NCBI GenBank assembly: GCA_016295145.1
Contig: JAEDLR010000008.1
Location: 1 to 43,320, forward strand
Direction of reading: 5' to 3'
Length of the DNA stretch: 43,320 nucleotides
DNA from: Oscillospiraceae bacterium
GTDB lineage: Bacteria > Bacillota > Clostridia > Oscillospirales > Ruminococcaceae
The position numbers and the translations under genes are program-made. The notes beneath the pieces were generated by a model. That model was not told where the DNA came from. It worked only from the letters and a program-made list of their open reading frames with translations, and searched no databases. Within the stretch, counting starts at the first letter, position 1; every line of letters starts with the position of its first letter. This document shows, one piece after another, positions 1-7,211 of this stretch.

Positions 1-1
1 C

Positions 2-841
2 AACGACGACGATGACTACGGCAAAACCGGCGCAGGCGATCAAGGCATGATGTTCGGTTATGCCTGTGAGGAAACGCCCGAAAAAATGCCGCTGCCCATT
101 GCACTTGCGCATAAACTGGCGCTGAAACTGACTGCTCTGCGCAAGGACGGCACGCTTTCCTATCTGCGCCCCGATGGCAAAACACAGGTCACAGTGGAAT
201 ATGAAGATGACCGTCCTGTGCGTGTGGATACCATTGTCATCTCCACGCAGCACGCTGCCTCGGTGGAACTGGATCAGATCCGCACCGATCTGGTTGAGCT
301 GGTGGTAGAGCCTACCATTCCTGCGGAATGGATGGACAAGAACACCAAGATCTTTGTAAATCCCACCGGCAGATTCGTCATTGGCGGCCCGCAAGGTGAC
401 AGTGGTCTAACCGGCAGAAAAATCATTGTGGATACCTATGGCGGCTATTCCCGTCACGGCGGCGGTGCATTCTCTGGCAAAGATCCAACCAAGGTGGATC
501 GTTCCGCAGCATATATGACTCGATATATTGCAAAGAATCTGGTTGCGGCTGGTCTGGCGAAGCGCTGTGAGGTGCAGCTTGCCTATGCCATCGGTGTGGC
601 AAAGCCTGTTTCCGTATTCGTTGAAACCTTTGGCACAGGCGTTGTAAGCGATGAAATGCTTGCCAATGCCGTTCAGCAGTGCTTTGATCTGCGCCCTGCT
701 GCCATTATTGATACGCTGGAGCTGCGCAAACCCCAGTATCGCAAGCTTGCGGCTTACGGGCATATGGGCAGAGAGGATCTGATGCCTGCATGGGAGCGTA
801 CAGATCGCGTGGATGCGCTGCGCGCGGCTATTAAGGCATAA
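2..841 (+). CDS. metK: S-adenosylmethionine synthetase, 5'-truncated by window edge
   Basis: This is the C-terminal 279 residues of methionine adenosyltransferase, which makes S-adenosylmethionine from ATP and methionine in the cytoplasm. The reading frame is open from base 2, so about 115 N-terminal residues lie outside the window. Two family signatures are visible: the hexapeptide region GAGDQGMMFGYA at the very start, and the glycine-rich GGGAFSGKDPTKVDRSAAY near bases 454-510, which forms part of the active site. The C-terminal end (DALRAAIKA) is normal for the family. A rho-independent terminator follows 12 bases after the stop, so it is not co-transcribed with the sortase cassette. Identity is very secure. 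Confidence 0.97.
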   Translation, partial: NDDDDYGKTGAGDQGMMFGYACEETPEKMPLPIALAHKLALKLTALRKDGTLSYLRPDGKTQVTVEYEDDRPVRVDTIVISTQHAASVELDQIRTDLVELVVEPTIPAEWMDKNTKIFVNPTGRFVIGGPQGDSGLTGRKIIVDTYGGYSRHGGGAFSGKDPTKVDRSAAYMTRYIAKNLVAAGLAKRCEVQLAYAIGVAKPVSVFVETFGTGVVSDEMLANAVQQCFDLRPAAIIDTLELRKPQYRKLAAYGHMGREDLMPAWERTDRVDALRAAIKA

Positions 842-853
842 CCATAAAGTATC

Positions 854-887
854 ATCGGTCGGGTTGTTTGCAATCCGGCCGATTTTT
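854..887 (+). terminator. Terminator of metK
   Basis: An inverted repeat (ATCGGTCGG against CCGGCCGAT, with one G-U pair) closes a short loop and runs directly into a TTTTT tract. It sits 12 bases after the metK stop codon. Confidence 0.85.
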
Positions 888-1187
888 ATGGGGTGCTCCC
901 CCAAACCCATTTGTCCGGACATACAGTATGCATTGGTGTACTTTCTGTTTCATCATTGGATTCTCAAGGCGCAGGGCAGCACCTCCATAATAGAAAACGC
1001 CCTGACCGAAACTTCTATCATGCAGTAGAATGTTTTCAGCCGTTTTTGGGCATTGTGTGGAAAATTTATGAAAAATCGCGCAGGTACTTGCTTTTTCCCA
1101 AGGGATATGATATACTTTCAGTGTGCATACATATTCGGTTCGGCAAGCAAAACGCCGAATATTCCCCTACCATGAAAGGAAACCACA
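888..1187 (+). other. Intergenic region holding promoter and leader hairpin of the sortase cassette
   Basis: No convincing gene lies between the metK terminator and the next start. The first 190 bases show nothing I can name. The last 100 bases hold the promoter (1088-1116), a leader stem-loop at 1131-1162 whose arms are ATATTCGG and CCGAATAT, and the ribosome binding site AAAGGAA just before the ATG at 1188. Confidence 0.6.
1088..1116 (+). promoter_or_regulatory. Promoter of sortase cassette
   Basis: TTGCTT (1088-1093), a 17-base spacer, then TATACT (1111-1116) preceded by TGA, an extended -10. It lies 71 bases upstream of the first gene of the cassette. Confidence 0.75.
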
Positions 1188-2018
1188 ATGAAGTCTCTGA
1201 AAAAAACAATCCAGTCCGTGGCTGCCACACTGGCAATCGGTGCTGCCCTTGTAGCTGCGCCTATGACCGCCCACGCTTACAGTATCAATGATGTGGCACA
1301 GGCATTGCGCAATGCTTGCGTGCCTGAAAGTCAGATCCAGCAGATGCTAAATGTATACCAATACTGCGAAAAGGACGAAAACGGCATCTACTACGGCGAT
1401 TACTACTACCGTTATGACGAAATAGTCTGGACGATCGAGGGCTTTGGTGACTCCATCAACGGCGTCATTGACCAGTATATGGAATCTGCCATTGCCATGC
1501 AGCAGCAGATTATGGCATCTGCCACCGCTACTACTACTACCACCACAGGTACGGGTACAGGCAACGGTTCTTCTACCACAACCACCACAGTAAAGCCCCA
1601 GAAAAGCTTCGAACTGATGACCATGGACGAAAAAATCGCCTATCTGGCATCGCTGCCCGAGGATGCACGCAAAGAGTTCATGGCAAATCTCTCCATTGAC
1701 GAGAAGCAGAGCATTCTGGCGCAGATGTCTACCGACAATCAGGCGGCCGTGCTAGACCAGATGACACAGATTCTCAAGGAGCTTGGCTTCCATATGTCAG
1801 TGGATAATATGCAGCAGGGGCAAATTGATGTTTCTGTGCGCGATGAAAACGGCAACCTCATTGATTCTTCCCCCATGGGCGTGATCGTGGAGGATACCGG
1901 ATGGAATCTGACGGGATGGTTTGCACTGGCATCTGTTCTGGTGCTGATTGCTGTGGGCGGTATCGGCTTCATGATATACCGTAGCGGCAAAGAGACCGAG
2001 GAGGACAACAATGTCTGA
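1188..2018 (+). CDS. Secreted, C-terminally membrane-anchored protein with Thr-rich linker
   Basis: A 276-residue protein I cannot assign to a named family. It has a clear signal peptide (residues 1-30, cleavage after AHA), an N-terminal domain with many Tyr residues (31-105), a low-complexity Thr/Gly/Ser linker (112-135), and a helical part (142-200) made of short related units (MDEKIAYLASLPEDARKEF, then IDEKQSILAQM, then TDNQAAVLDQM) that resemble the repeats at the MgtE N terminus. A single membrane helix (242-264) is followed by a short charged tail. There is no LPXTG-type motif, so it is not an obvious sortase substrate, yet its stop overlaps the sortase start by 8 bases and the two are certainly co-translated. 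It probably displays its helical domain outside the membrane. Function unknown. Confidence 0.85.
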   Translation: MKSLKKTIQSVAATLAIGAALVAAPMTAHAYSINDVAQALRNACVPESQIQQMLNVYQYCEKDENGIYYGDYYYRYDEIVWTIEGFGDSINGVIDQYMESAIAMQQQIMASATATTTTTTGTGTGNGSSTTTTTVKPQKSFELMTMDEKIAYLASLPEDARKEFMANLSIDEKQSILAQMSTDNQAAVLDQMTQILKELGFHMSVDNMQQGQIDVSVRDENGNLIDSSPMGVIVEDTGWNLTGWFALASVLVLIAVGGIGFMIYRSGKETEEDNNV

Positions 2019-2703
2019 ATCCGCAACCAAGCAAAGCAGCATTGCCAATAAGCTGCCATGGCTGCTCACCCCTGTTTTTCTGGTGATACTAAGCATCGGT
2101 ATCGCGATGCTGGTGTATCTGCTGATGCCGACGCATCGGCTGCAGAATTACCTCAATATCGCTTTTATGGACAATCTGAAGGTGCAGTCCACGACAGCAG
2201 GGCTGAACATCATCAACAAGGATATTGATACGAACGGCAACAAGGAAACCACTACCGTCGGCGAGGTGCTCTACCCTCATTTTGGGGAGCAGTGCGCAAC
2301 CCTCATCTGCGAGGAAATTGACCTGACTGTTGGCGTATACTACGGCACGACCACTGAGCTGCTTGCGCTGGGTGCCTGCCAATCCACGCAGAACAAGGTC
2401 ATCGGCGATACCGGCAATGTGGTCATCAGTGCCCATGTGAACACTTTTTTTGCTGATCTCAGCAAGATGAAGGTCGGTGACACGGTGACGCTGTACACCG
2501 AATACGGCATCTTTACATATCGGGCAAAGGAAGCCATTCGCTTTCAGAAAACCGATAAATCCTATGTGACAAACACATCTACAGACAAACTCACGCTGTA
2601 CACCTGCGAAGCCGATATACTGGGCAATTCCGATACGCGCATCGGCATGATCTGTGAGCCGATATCCAAACTGTATTATGTGACAACTGAGGTGAAGGAG
2701 TAA
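2011..2703 (+). CDS. Membrane-anchored sortase-family transpeptidase
   Basis: A 230-residue cysteine transpeptidase. An N-terminal membrane helix (17-39) is followed by an extracytoplasmic domain with the three catalytic residues of sortases: His142 (VVISAHVNTFF), Cys199 (LTLYTC) and Arg210 (SDTRIGMIC). The segment KVGDTVTLYTEYGIFTY is the usual sortase core strand pair. Sortases cut surface proteins at an LPXTG-like site and join them to peptidoglycan or to another protein. The ATG lies inside the end of the upstream gene with GGAGG ahead of it. No sorting-signal protein is encoded beside it, so the substrate is either remote or non-canonical. The class is not clear from the sequence alone; classes C to E are the likely choices. 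Confidence 0.9.
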   Translation: MSESATKQSSIANKLPWLLTPVFLVILSIGIAMLVYLLMPTHRLQNYLNIAFMDNLKVQSTTAGLNIINKDIDTNGNKETTTVGEVLYPHFGEQCATLICEEIDLTVGVYYGTTTELLALGACQSTQNKVIGDTGNVVISAHVNTFFADLSKMKVGDTVTLYTEYGIFTYRAKEAIRFQKTDKSYVTNTSTDKLTLYTCEADILGNSDTRIGMICEPISKLYYVTTEVKE

Positions 2704-2706
2704 GCT

Positions 2707-3579
2707 GTGAAGCGACCGATACAATATCTGCTGAGCGTTGTGCTGACGCTGCTGCTGGTATTTTCCGCAGCAGGCAGTATGGCACTGGGCATTTTGCAAT
2801 TCCGCGCGTTGGATGCCACAACCTGCACGCAGATTCTTGCCGAAAAGAATCTGGACGCGCGCGTGCTGGAGAATCTGACGGCATACTACACTGAACAGAT
2901 CAATACTTCGGGTATTCCTGCGGAGGTGTACACCAAGAGCCTTTCCACCGAACAAATCAAGGGCATCATTGAGCAGTCCATTGACAATGCATTCGGATAT
3001 CTCCATGGCACACGGGATTCCGTTGCGGTAGATGCAGATTTCTCACTGTTGGAGGAGAATCTCACTGCGTTTTTTAAACAGTATGCCGAGGAAAACGGCT
3101 ATCAACAGGACAAGGCATTTGAAAAGAGTCTGCAAACAGCCATTGATAACGCAAAAACCAATGTACTGACAACCGCCGATGTGTTTCGTTTTCAGACGCT
3201 GTATGAGGCAAAGGTACTGACAAAGCTGCGCCCTTATGTACCATGGGTTGGCAGAGGTATGCTCATCTGCATTGCGGCAAGCGTCATACTGCTTGCGCTG
3301 CTGGCTTTGCTGCATCGCAAGGAACTGAAAACACTGCTGTACTGGGCTGCATCGGCACTGTTTACGGCATCGCTGCTGATGCTGGTACCTGCTGCGGTGA
3401 TTCATTTCAGCCGTTGGTTCGATCGCTTTGCGGTGAAGGCAGACCAGATTTTTGTGGCTGTAACAAGCTATTTGTATGATCTTACCGCTTCCGTTATGAT
3501 TGCCGGCAGCGTTGGCATCGCAATTGCAATTGCCCTGTGGGCCGGATTCTGGCTACTGCGCCGCCAAAAAACGGTATAA
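2707..3579 (+). CDS. Integral membrane protein of the sortase cassette
   Basis: A 290-residue protein of unknown function, starting at GTG 2707 with GGAG inside the end of the sortase gene, 3 bases after its stop. One membrane helix lies at residues 8-30. A long extracytoplasmic segment (about 31-172) includes the helix-rich part around EQIKGIIEQSIDNAFGYLHG. Three more membrane helices follow at roughly 178-198, 208-228 and 255-280. The end is short and basic (RRQKTV). Such proteins with a periplasm-facing loop between the first and second helices occur in several Clostridia beside sortases, but I do not recognise a named family. Tight coupling suggests that it works with the sortase or with the anchored protein at 1188. 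A terminator follows 6 bases after the stop. Confidence 0.8.
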   Translation: MKRPIQYLLSVVLTLLLVFSAAGSMALGILQFRALDATTCTQILAEKNLDARVLENLTAYYTEQINTSGIPAEVYTKSLSTEQIKGIIEQSIDNAFGYLHGTRDSVAVDADFSLLEENLTAFFKQYAEENGYQQDKAFEKSLQTAIDNAKTNVLTTADVFRFQTLYEAKVLTKLRPYVPWVGRGMLICIAASVILLALLALLHRKELKTLLYWAASALFTASLLMLVPAAVIHFSRWFDRFAVKADQIFVAVTSYLYDLTASVMIAGSVGIAIAIALWAGFWLLRRQKTV

Positions 3580-3584
3580 TCACA

Positions 3585-3619
3585 AAACCACCTGAGTTTG
3601 GTTACTCGGGTGGTTTTTT
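3585..3619 (+). terminator. Terminator of the sortase cassette
   Basis: The arms AAACCACCTGAGT and ACTCGGGTGGTTT pair over about 13 positions around a 6-base loop and run into TTTTTT. It closes the three-gene operon. Confidence 0.9.
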
Positions 3620-3694
3620 CATTGGCTGCTATCATTCGGCGCAAAGGATTTCTGTATCTGTTTATTGGGCAAAGAAAGCGGCTCCTGTCAAAGG

Positions 3695-3714
3695 CATCCT
3701 TCTGGCAAAGGATG
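3695..3714 (-). terminator. Possible weak terminator of the PHP gene
   Basis: A 7-base-pair stem (CATCCTT and AAGGATG around a 6-base loop) lies 15 bases past the stop of the minus-strand PHP gene. It is followed on that strand only by CCTTTG, so the U-tract is poor. Confidence 0.3.
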
Positions 3715-3729
3715 AAGGATTCACCTCCC

Positions 3730-4545
3730 CTAAAAAGCAAGCTTGTCAAACACCGTCTTGGGCACTGTGACGCCCAACGTAACATCAGGTTTTACGGCTT
3801 CTCCATGATAATCCGAGCCGCCTGTTTGCAACAGACCGCGCCGGGCTGCACAATCAGCATAAAACGCGATTTCTTCAGCGGTATGCCGTGCATAATACAC
3901 CTCAAGACCGTCCAAACCGCAGGCACAATGCGCATCCAACAATGAACAAAAGGCATCTGCGTCCAATTTGAGCGTACAGGGATGCGCCAATACCGCCACG
4001 CCCCCTGCCCCATGGATCAGTGAAATTGCCTCCTGCATTGTTGGCTTGGGGTCCGCCAATGCACGGATGGCAGGGGTATCCAGATACCGCGCAAAGCCTT
4101 CCGCGATGGAGTTGGTATAGCCCTTTCGCATCAGCACCCTTGCAAAATGTGGCTTGCCAAGTTGTCCTTTCGCCTCTGCCGCCGCCTCCTCCACGGTAAT
4201 ATCCACGCCCTGCGATTGCAGCAAAGCCGCAATCTGCACGGCACGGTCTTGCCGACGATTTGCAAATTCCCCACAAGCCCGTAACAGCTTTTCGTTATTC
4301 GGATCAATGCCGTATCCCAACAGATGCTGTCTGGCTCTGCCGGCGGTACTGAGTTCAATGCCTGCGAAAAATGTAATGCCATATGCATCTGCTGCCGCCT
4401 TTGCCGCAAGAATCCCTGCGACGGTATCATGATCGGTCAGTGCAAGCAGCGCGATGCCCTTTTCCTTGGCTTGTTTGACTACTTCCGCAGGGCTGTACTG
4501 TCCGTCCGAGTAGCAGCTGTGGGTATGCAGATCCATCATACACAT
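3730..4545 (-). CDS. PHP-domain phosphoesterase
   Basis: A 271-residue member of the PHP (polymerase and histidinol phosphatase) superfamily, close to YciV/RnaAM-type proteins that hydrolyse nucleoside 3',5'-bisphosphates or trim RNA 5' ends. Metal-binding motifs are visible: DLHTHSCYSDG at residues 5-15, LTDHDT around 36-41, GIELST about 60-65, AHPC near 188, and SDYHGE near the C terminus. I chose the ATG at 4545 because GGAGG (4553-4557) sits 7 bases ahead and family members begin just before DLHTH; an upstream in-frame ATG at 4611 would add 22 unrelated residues inside a hairpin. A strong stem-loop and a long leader precede it. The substrate cannot be read from the sequence. Confidence 0.9.
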   Translation of the reverse strand: MCMMDLHTHSCYSDGQYSPAEVVKQAKEKGIALLALTDHDTVAGILAAKAAADAYGITFFAGIELSTAGRARQHLLGYGIDPNNEKLLRACGEFANRRQDRAVQIAALLQSQGVDITVEEAAAEAKGQLGKPHFARVLMRKGYTNSIAEGFARYLDTPAIRALADPKPTMQEAISLIHGAGGVAVLAHPCTLKLDADAFCSLLDAHCACGLDGLEVYYARHTAEEIAFYADCAARRGLLQTGGSDYHGEAVKPDVTLGVTVPKTVFDKLAF

Positions 4546-4563
4546 GAGAAATCCTCCGTTTGC

Positions 4564-4603
4564 AAAATAAGAGAGACCTTTCTGCTCAGGTCTCTCCTTA
4601 TTT
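4564..4603. terminator. Strong symmetric stem-loop upstream of PHP gene
   Basis: GAGAGACCT (4571-4579) pairs with AGGTCTCTC (4588-4596), and A/T tracts extend the stem on both sides, so it can act on either strand. On the minus strand it stands directly before the ribosome binding site of the PHP gene, after about 580 bases of leader, so it can serve as an attenuator or as the end of a separate minus-strand RNA. Confidence 0.7.
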
Positions 4604-5185
4604 GTATTCAATTGTAAGTGCGAAGCACTGCTCCGCTTCTATCGCAATCGCAAAGCGACAAGACCGCACATCGCGGAAGCGGGCGTTTCTCTCACGAAAG
4701 AAAGACCCGAAATCACAAAATAACTCCGTTTGATATCGGTTTCCGGAAAAAGCTGCATCAAGGCGACCATGTATATTATCTGCCGCACAAAGGAAAAAAT
4801 TCGACTCACTCATGTTTCACCATAAACCCCGTCCCTCTGTATGCGTCCATTTGTTCACGAGAACCGATGCGACATTCACAGCGAAAGCTGCACAAGTCGC
4901 GCTCCATCCTATCAACGCATAACAGAAAGCTGAGTATGAGCCGCCGGAAACCGAACGGGAAACTGTTCTGAATCCATTGGGCACACATCCTTTCCGATGT
5001 AGATTGGCTGTGATCACTCCCTTCAGCGCGGAGGTCACGCCCGATCTCAAAGAATTCCTTCTCAGCGAAAATGCATCCGCTGGATTGAGTAGATCAGAGA
5101 ACCGGTATGCAGGCGAGATTTGAACCCACCCCGCCTGAACGCCGATTTCAGGAAGGTTTTATGAAGAAGTTCTTTTCATGGTTTT
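4604..5185 (-). other. Non-coding region transcribed leftward: candidate ncRNA or long leader
   Basis: About 580 bases without a convincing gene, directly downstream of a perfect minus-strand promoter (5186-5214). Near the 5' end two hairpins compete for the same bases on the minus strand. One pairs 5134-5139 with 5147-5152 (CCTGAA/TTCAGG). The other pairs 5110-5115 with 5132-5137 (CAGGCG/CGCCTG). A T-arm-like motif (GGGTTCAAATC) lies in the second loop, but no complete tRNA can be folded. A minus-strand open frame from a TTG at 5050 to 4817 (77 codons) has no ribosome binding site and is not accepted as a gene. The region ends in the strong stem-loop at 4564-4603. Confidence 0.45.
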
Positions 5186-5214
5186 ATTATAGCACACTTT
5201 TCGTGGGTTGTCAA
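5186..5214 (-). promoter_or_regulatory. Perfect consensus promoter firing leftward
   Basis: Read on the minus strand: TTGACA (complement of 5209-5214), 17 bases, then TATAAT (complement of 5186-5191) with an upstream TGC, an extended -10. No mismatch to consensus. It points toward the non-coding stretch and the PHP gene. The divergent DUF1292 promoter starts 56 bases away. Confidence 0.85.
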
Positions 5215-5269
5215 TAGTTTTTGGCAACTTTTTGAAAATTTTTTGTATTGTATTATTCAGAAATGGGGC

Positions 5270-5298
5270 TTGACATTTTTCGAAAAATCGGTTACAAT
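5270..5298 (+). promoter_or_regulatory. Promoter of the DUF1292 gene
   Basis: TTGACA (5270-5275), 17-base spacer, TACAAT (5293-5298). The transcript leader then holds a possible stem GGAAGGA/TCCTTCC (about 5305-5335) before the gene start at 5381. Confidence 0.85.
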
Positions 5299-5380
5299 AT
5301 AGGGGAAGGAAAGATGGTACAGGATCATCCTTCCGACACAATTCATACCGATGTAAATCGGAGGAACGGAGTATCACGAT

Positions 5381-5749
5381 ATGGCAAACGAACATAACGA
5401 GCCGATGGACGAAGCGATGGAGTATCAGCCTGAGCTATACACCTTGGTGGACGAGAACGGCACCGAAAAGGTTTTTGAACTGGTGGATGTGCTGGAGGAG
5501 AACGAAAGAGTTTACTTCGCCCTGATCCCCCATGTTGAGAATCCTGAGGAGTTGCTGGAGGACGAGTGCGAGCTGGTTGTTCTGTGGGTGGATACCGATG
5601 AGAACGGCAATGATGTTCTCATTCCCATTGAAAGCGACGAGGAGTACGAGCGTATCGCAAACATCTTCATCGAGCGCTTTGAATGCGACTGCGATTGCGA
5701 TGATGACGATTGCGACTGCGGTTGTGGCTGCGATTGCCACGAGGAGTAA
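5381..5749 (+). CDS. DUF1292 (YrzB-like) protein with Cys/Asp-rich tail
   Basis: A 122-residue acidic protein. Residues 17-98 form the DUF1292 domain (LYTLVDENGTEKVFELVDVL at the start, then ENERVYFALIPH), found in many Firmicutes next to ruvX or alaS; its molecular role is not established. The family is usually 80-100 residues. This copy has an added C-terminal tail (about 100-122) with eight cysteines alternating with Asp and Gly and ending CHEE, which looks like a metal-binding segment. The start has CGGAG 7 bases ahead. It has its own strong promoter, and the next transcription unit is the small RNA at 5826. No stem-loop terminator is clear between its stop and 5790. Confidence 0.88.
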   Translation: MANEHNEPMDEAMEYQPELYTLVDENGTEKVFELVDVLEENERVYFALIPHVENPEELLEDECELVVLWVDTDENGNDVLIPIESDEEYERIANIFIERFECDCDCDDDDCDCGCGCDCHEE

Positions 5750-5789
5750 GATTTTCTTCTCCGTTGCATAATTTGCTTGGCTCTCTGCC

Positions 5790-5818
5790 TTGTGCGAGCA
5801 AGTCCGTTATGATATAAT
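5790..5818 (+). promoter_or_regulatory. Promoter of the probable 6S RNA
   Basis: TATAAT (5813-5818) preceded by TGA (extended -10). The -35 at 5790-5795 is weak (TTGTGC) at the right 17-base distance. Transcription would begin near 5826. Confidence 0.7.
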
Positions 5819-5825
5819 CCAACAT

Positions 5826-6010
5826 CTATGAATAGGGAATCTCGGCTCCATGCGCGGATTGCAGACCTCCCACCCTTGGTGGACGAAGGGAGCGTGAACC
5901 GTGTGGGCGGATACCCACCTGCTTTTGGCGGGTTTTATTCTACGGACGACGGCAAGGCGGAGTCCTTTAAACAGCCAACAGACCCCGATATCGTATCGGG
6001 GTCTGTTTTT
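5826..6010 (+). ncRNA. ssrS: Structured small RNA, probable 6S RNA
   Basis: A transcript of about 185 bases is bounded by an extended -10 promoter and a perfect terminator, with no credible reading frame. It contains CCCTT/AAGGG, TGGG/CCCA and CACC/GGCGGG-type pairings, and the 5' end (GGAATCTC) and the part before the terminator (GGAGTCC) can partly pair, giving a long rod with interior bubbles. Length, shape and position just after a DUF1292 gene fit 6S RNA, which binds housekeeping RNA polymerase by imitating an open promoter. I recognised it by pattern only; a covariance search against the 6S model would decide. It could also be an unnamed small RNA. Confidence 0.5.
5979..6010 (+). terminator. 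Terminator of the small RNA
   Basis: CAGACCCCGATA and TATCGGGGTCTG form a perfect 12-base-pair stem around a TCG loop, followed by TTTTT. Confidence 0.95.
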
Positions 6011-6045
6011 ATAACAGCTTCTTGTGCGCTTTCTTTCAAAAAGAC

Positions 6046-6074
6046 TTGCTTTTTCGGAAGGAATATGTTACAAT
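6046..6074 (+). promoter_or_regulatory. Promoter of the SseB-like gene
   Basis: TTGCTT (6046-6051), 17-base spacer, TACAAT (6069-6074), 58 bases before the chosen start codon. Confidence 0.75.
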
Positions 6075-6132
6075 AGGATGGTACAGTCAGGCAGTTTGCT
6101 GATTGAATCCACCAAATCCAGGAGGTCCAGAC

Positions 6133-7032
6133 ATGGCTGAAGGCCCTATGATGAAGCCGGTAACCAATCCGGTGCTTGTTGACGCAATGGCTACCTTTAA
6201 GGTAGATCTGACAAACCGCGACCACGAGAAGGCATTTCTCCAAGCCGCCATTGAAGCAAGATATCTTGTTCCTGCGATTATCGAGCGCCCCGCAACACCC
6301 CCTCAGGAGGGTGAACAGGTTCAGACCCGTGTTGCATTCCAGATGATGACGAACCAGAAGGGCGATAAGTTCCTGCCTGCCTTTACCGACGAGATCGAGC
6401 TGCGCAAAAACCGTAAGCCCGGCGAGCGTTTTCAGGTAATGGTCATGGGCTTTATGGACATCTACCGCTTTATGAAAGCCAATGAGCCCATCGGCGGTAT
6501 GGTCATCAATCCCTTTGGCAGCAATCTCTGCCTGGTGCGTCCGCAGATCATGATACTGGGCGACCACAACGGCGATCTGGATGTGCTTTCCAGCGCACCT
6601 GCACCGCGTCCTGCGGTACCCATGGGTGGCAATGTGCCCTCTGCGGAAGATGCCAGAGCCGCACAGCAGGCAGCAATCCGGCAGGCAATGGCCGATTTGG
6701 AGAAGGCAAAGGCTGCCGAGGCGGAATCTCCCGCAGAGCCCGCCATTACCGATGAACTCCTTGGCGCGCTGAAGGCACAGTTGAAGAAAATCAAGGGCGT
6801 CAAGAAAGCATACATCGAGGAAACTTCCGAAAGCAACGAGCGTTTCCTGCTGGTTGCGCTGGACGCTGACGAAAATGTTGACATCGCAGAGATTGGCAAT
6901 ACCATCTCTACAGAGTGCAGTGATTACACCGAGCTGCCCTTTGAATGCATCCCTGCATCCAACATTCGCGCAAAGAACATGGTGGCAAACGGCAAACCGT
7001 TCTATGAGAAAAAGCGTTTCGGCATCTTCTGA
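6133..7032 (+). CDS. SseB-family protein
   Basis: A 299-residue cytoplasmic protein with the two-part SseB layout. The N-terminal domain (about 10-150) carries the run AIEARYLVPAIIE, then VAFQMMTNQKGDKFLPAFTD and FMKANEPIGGMVINPFG, typical of SseB N-terminal domains. An Ala/Glu-rich hinge follows (about 165-200). The C-terminal domain (about 205-299) resembles SseB_C, with KKIKGVKKAYIEE and FLLVALDAD. E. coli SseB is linked to serine sensitivity; in Firmicutes the role is unclear. ATG 6133 is chosen because GGAGG (6121-6125) lies 7 bases ahead; an in-frame TTG at 6103 is less likely. It is transcribed from its own promoter. The next gene is separated by a structured 180-base leader. Confidence 0.85.
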   Translation: MAEGPMMKPVTNPVLVDAMATFKVDLTNRDHEKAFLQAAIEARYLVPAIIERPATPPQEGEQVQTRVAFQMMTNQKGDKFLPAFTDEIELRKNRKPGERFQVMVMGFMDIYRFMKANEPIGGMVINPFGSNLCLVRPQIMILGDHNGDLDVLSSAPAPRPAVPMGGNVPSAEDARAAQQAAIRQAMADLEKAKAAEAESPAEPAITDELLGALKAQLKKIKGVKKAYIEETSESNERFLLVALDADENVDIAEIGNTISTECSDYTELPFECIPASNIRAKNMVANGKPFYEKKRFGIF

Positions 7033-7211
7033 TTTACGGTTTTATGGCCAATTCGGCAGGGAAACTGCCGTTGCAGGCACGGCGCAGGGTACCGCCTGCG
7101 TCTGCTGATATGCTGCGCACCGCAGTATGCGGCGTGCAGCAAGGAGGGCGGCTCTTTGCATCCACACATTTTGCCAAAGAGCCTAGAACATTTTTCAAAG
7201 GGGGCTATTCT
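7033..7211 (+). other. Structured leader of the cellulase gene
   Basis: The 179 bases before the cellulase start contain successive stem-loops: CGGCAG/CTGCCG near 7059-7075, a pair around GCAGGC...GCCTGC (about 7075-7102), GCTG...CAGC near 7103-7141, and the strongest, GGCTCTTTG (7150-7158) with CAAAGAGCC (7175-7183), followed 7 bases on by TTTTT. The last could end the SseB transcript or attenuate the cellulase. No promoter with two good boxes is visible inside. GGGGG at 7200-7204 is the cellulase ribosome binding site. Confidence 0.5.

Noticed and set aside
4817..5050. 77-codon minus-strand open frame in the non-coding leader region
   Set aside because: It starts with TTG, has no ribosome binding site, and its composition shows no protein-like pattern; non-coding RNA explains the region better.
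5106..5129. T-arm-like sequence on the minus strand suggesting a tRNA gene
   Set aside because: The T-loop and stem fit, but no matching 5' acceptor strand, D-arm or anticodon arm is found upstream, and the bases pair better in other hairpins.
7044..7211. 56-residue N-terminal extension of the cellulase
   Set aside because: It would put basic, non-hydrophobic residues before a perfect signal peptide, and it overlaps the leader hairpins.
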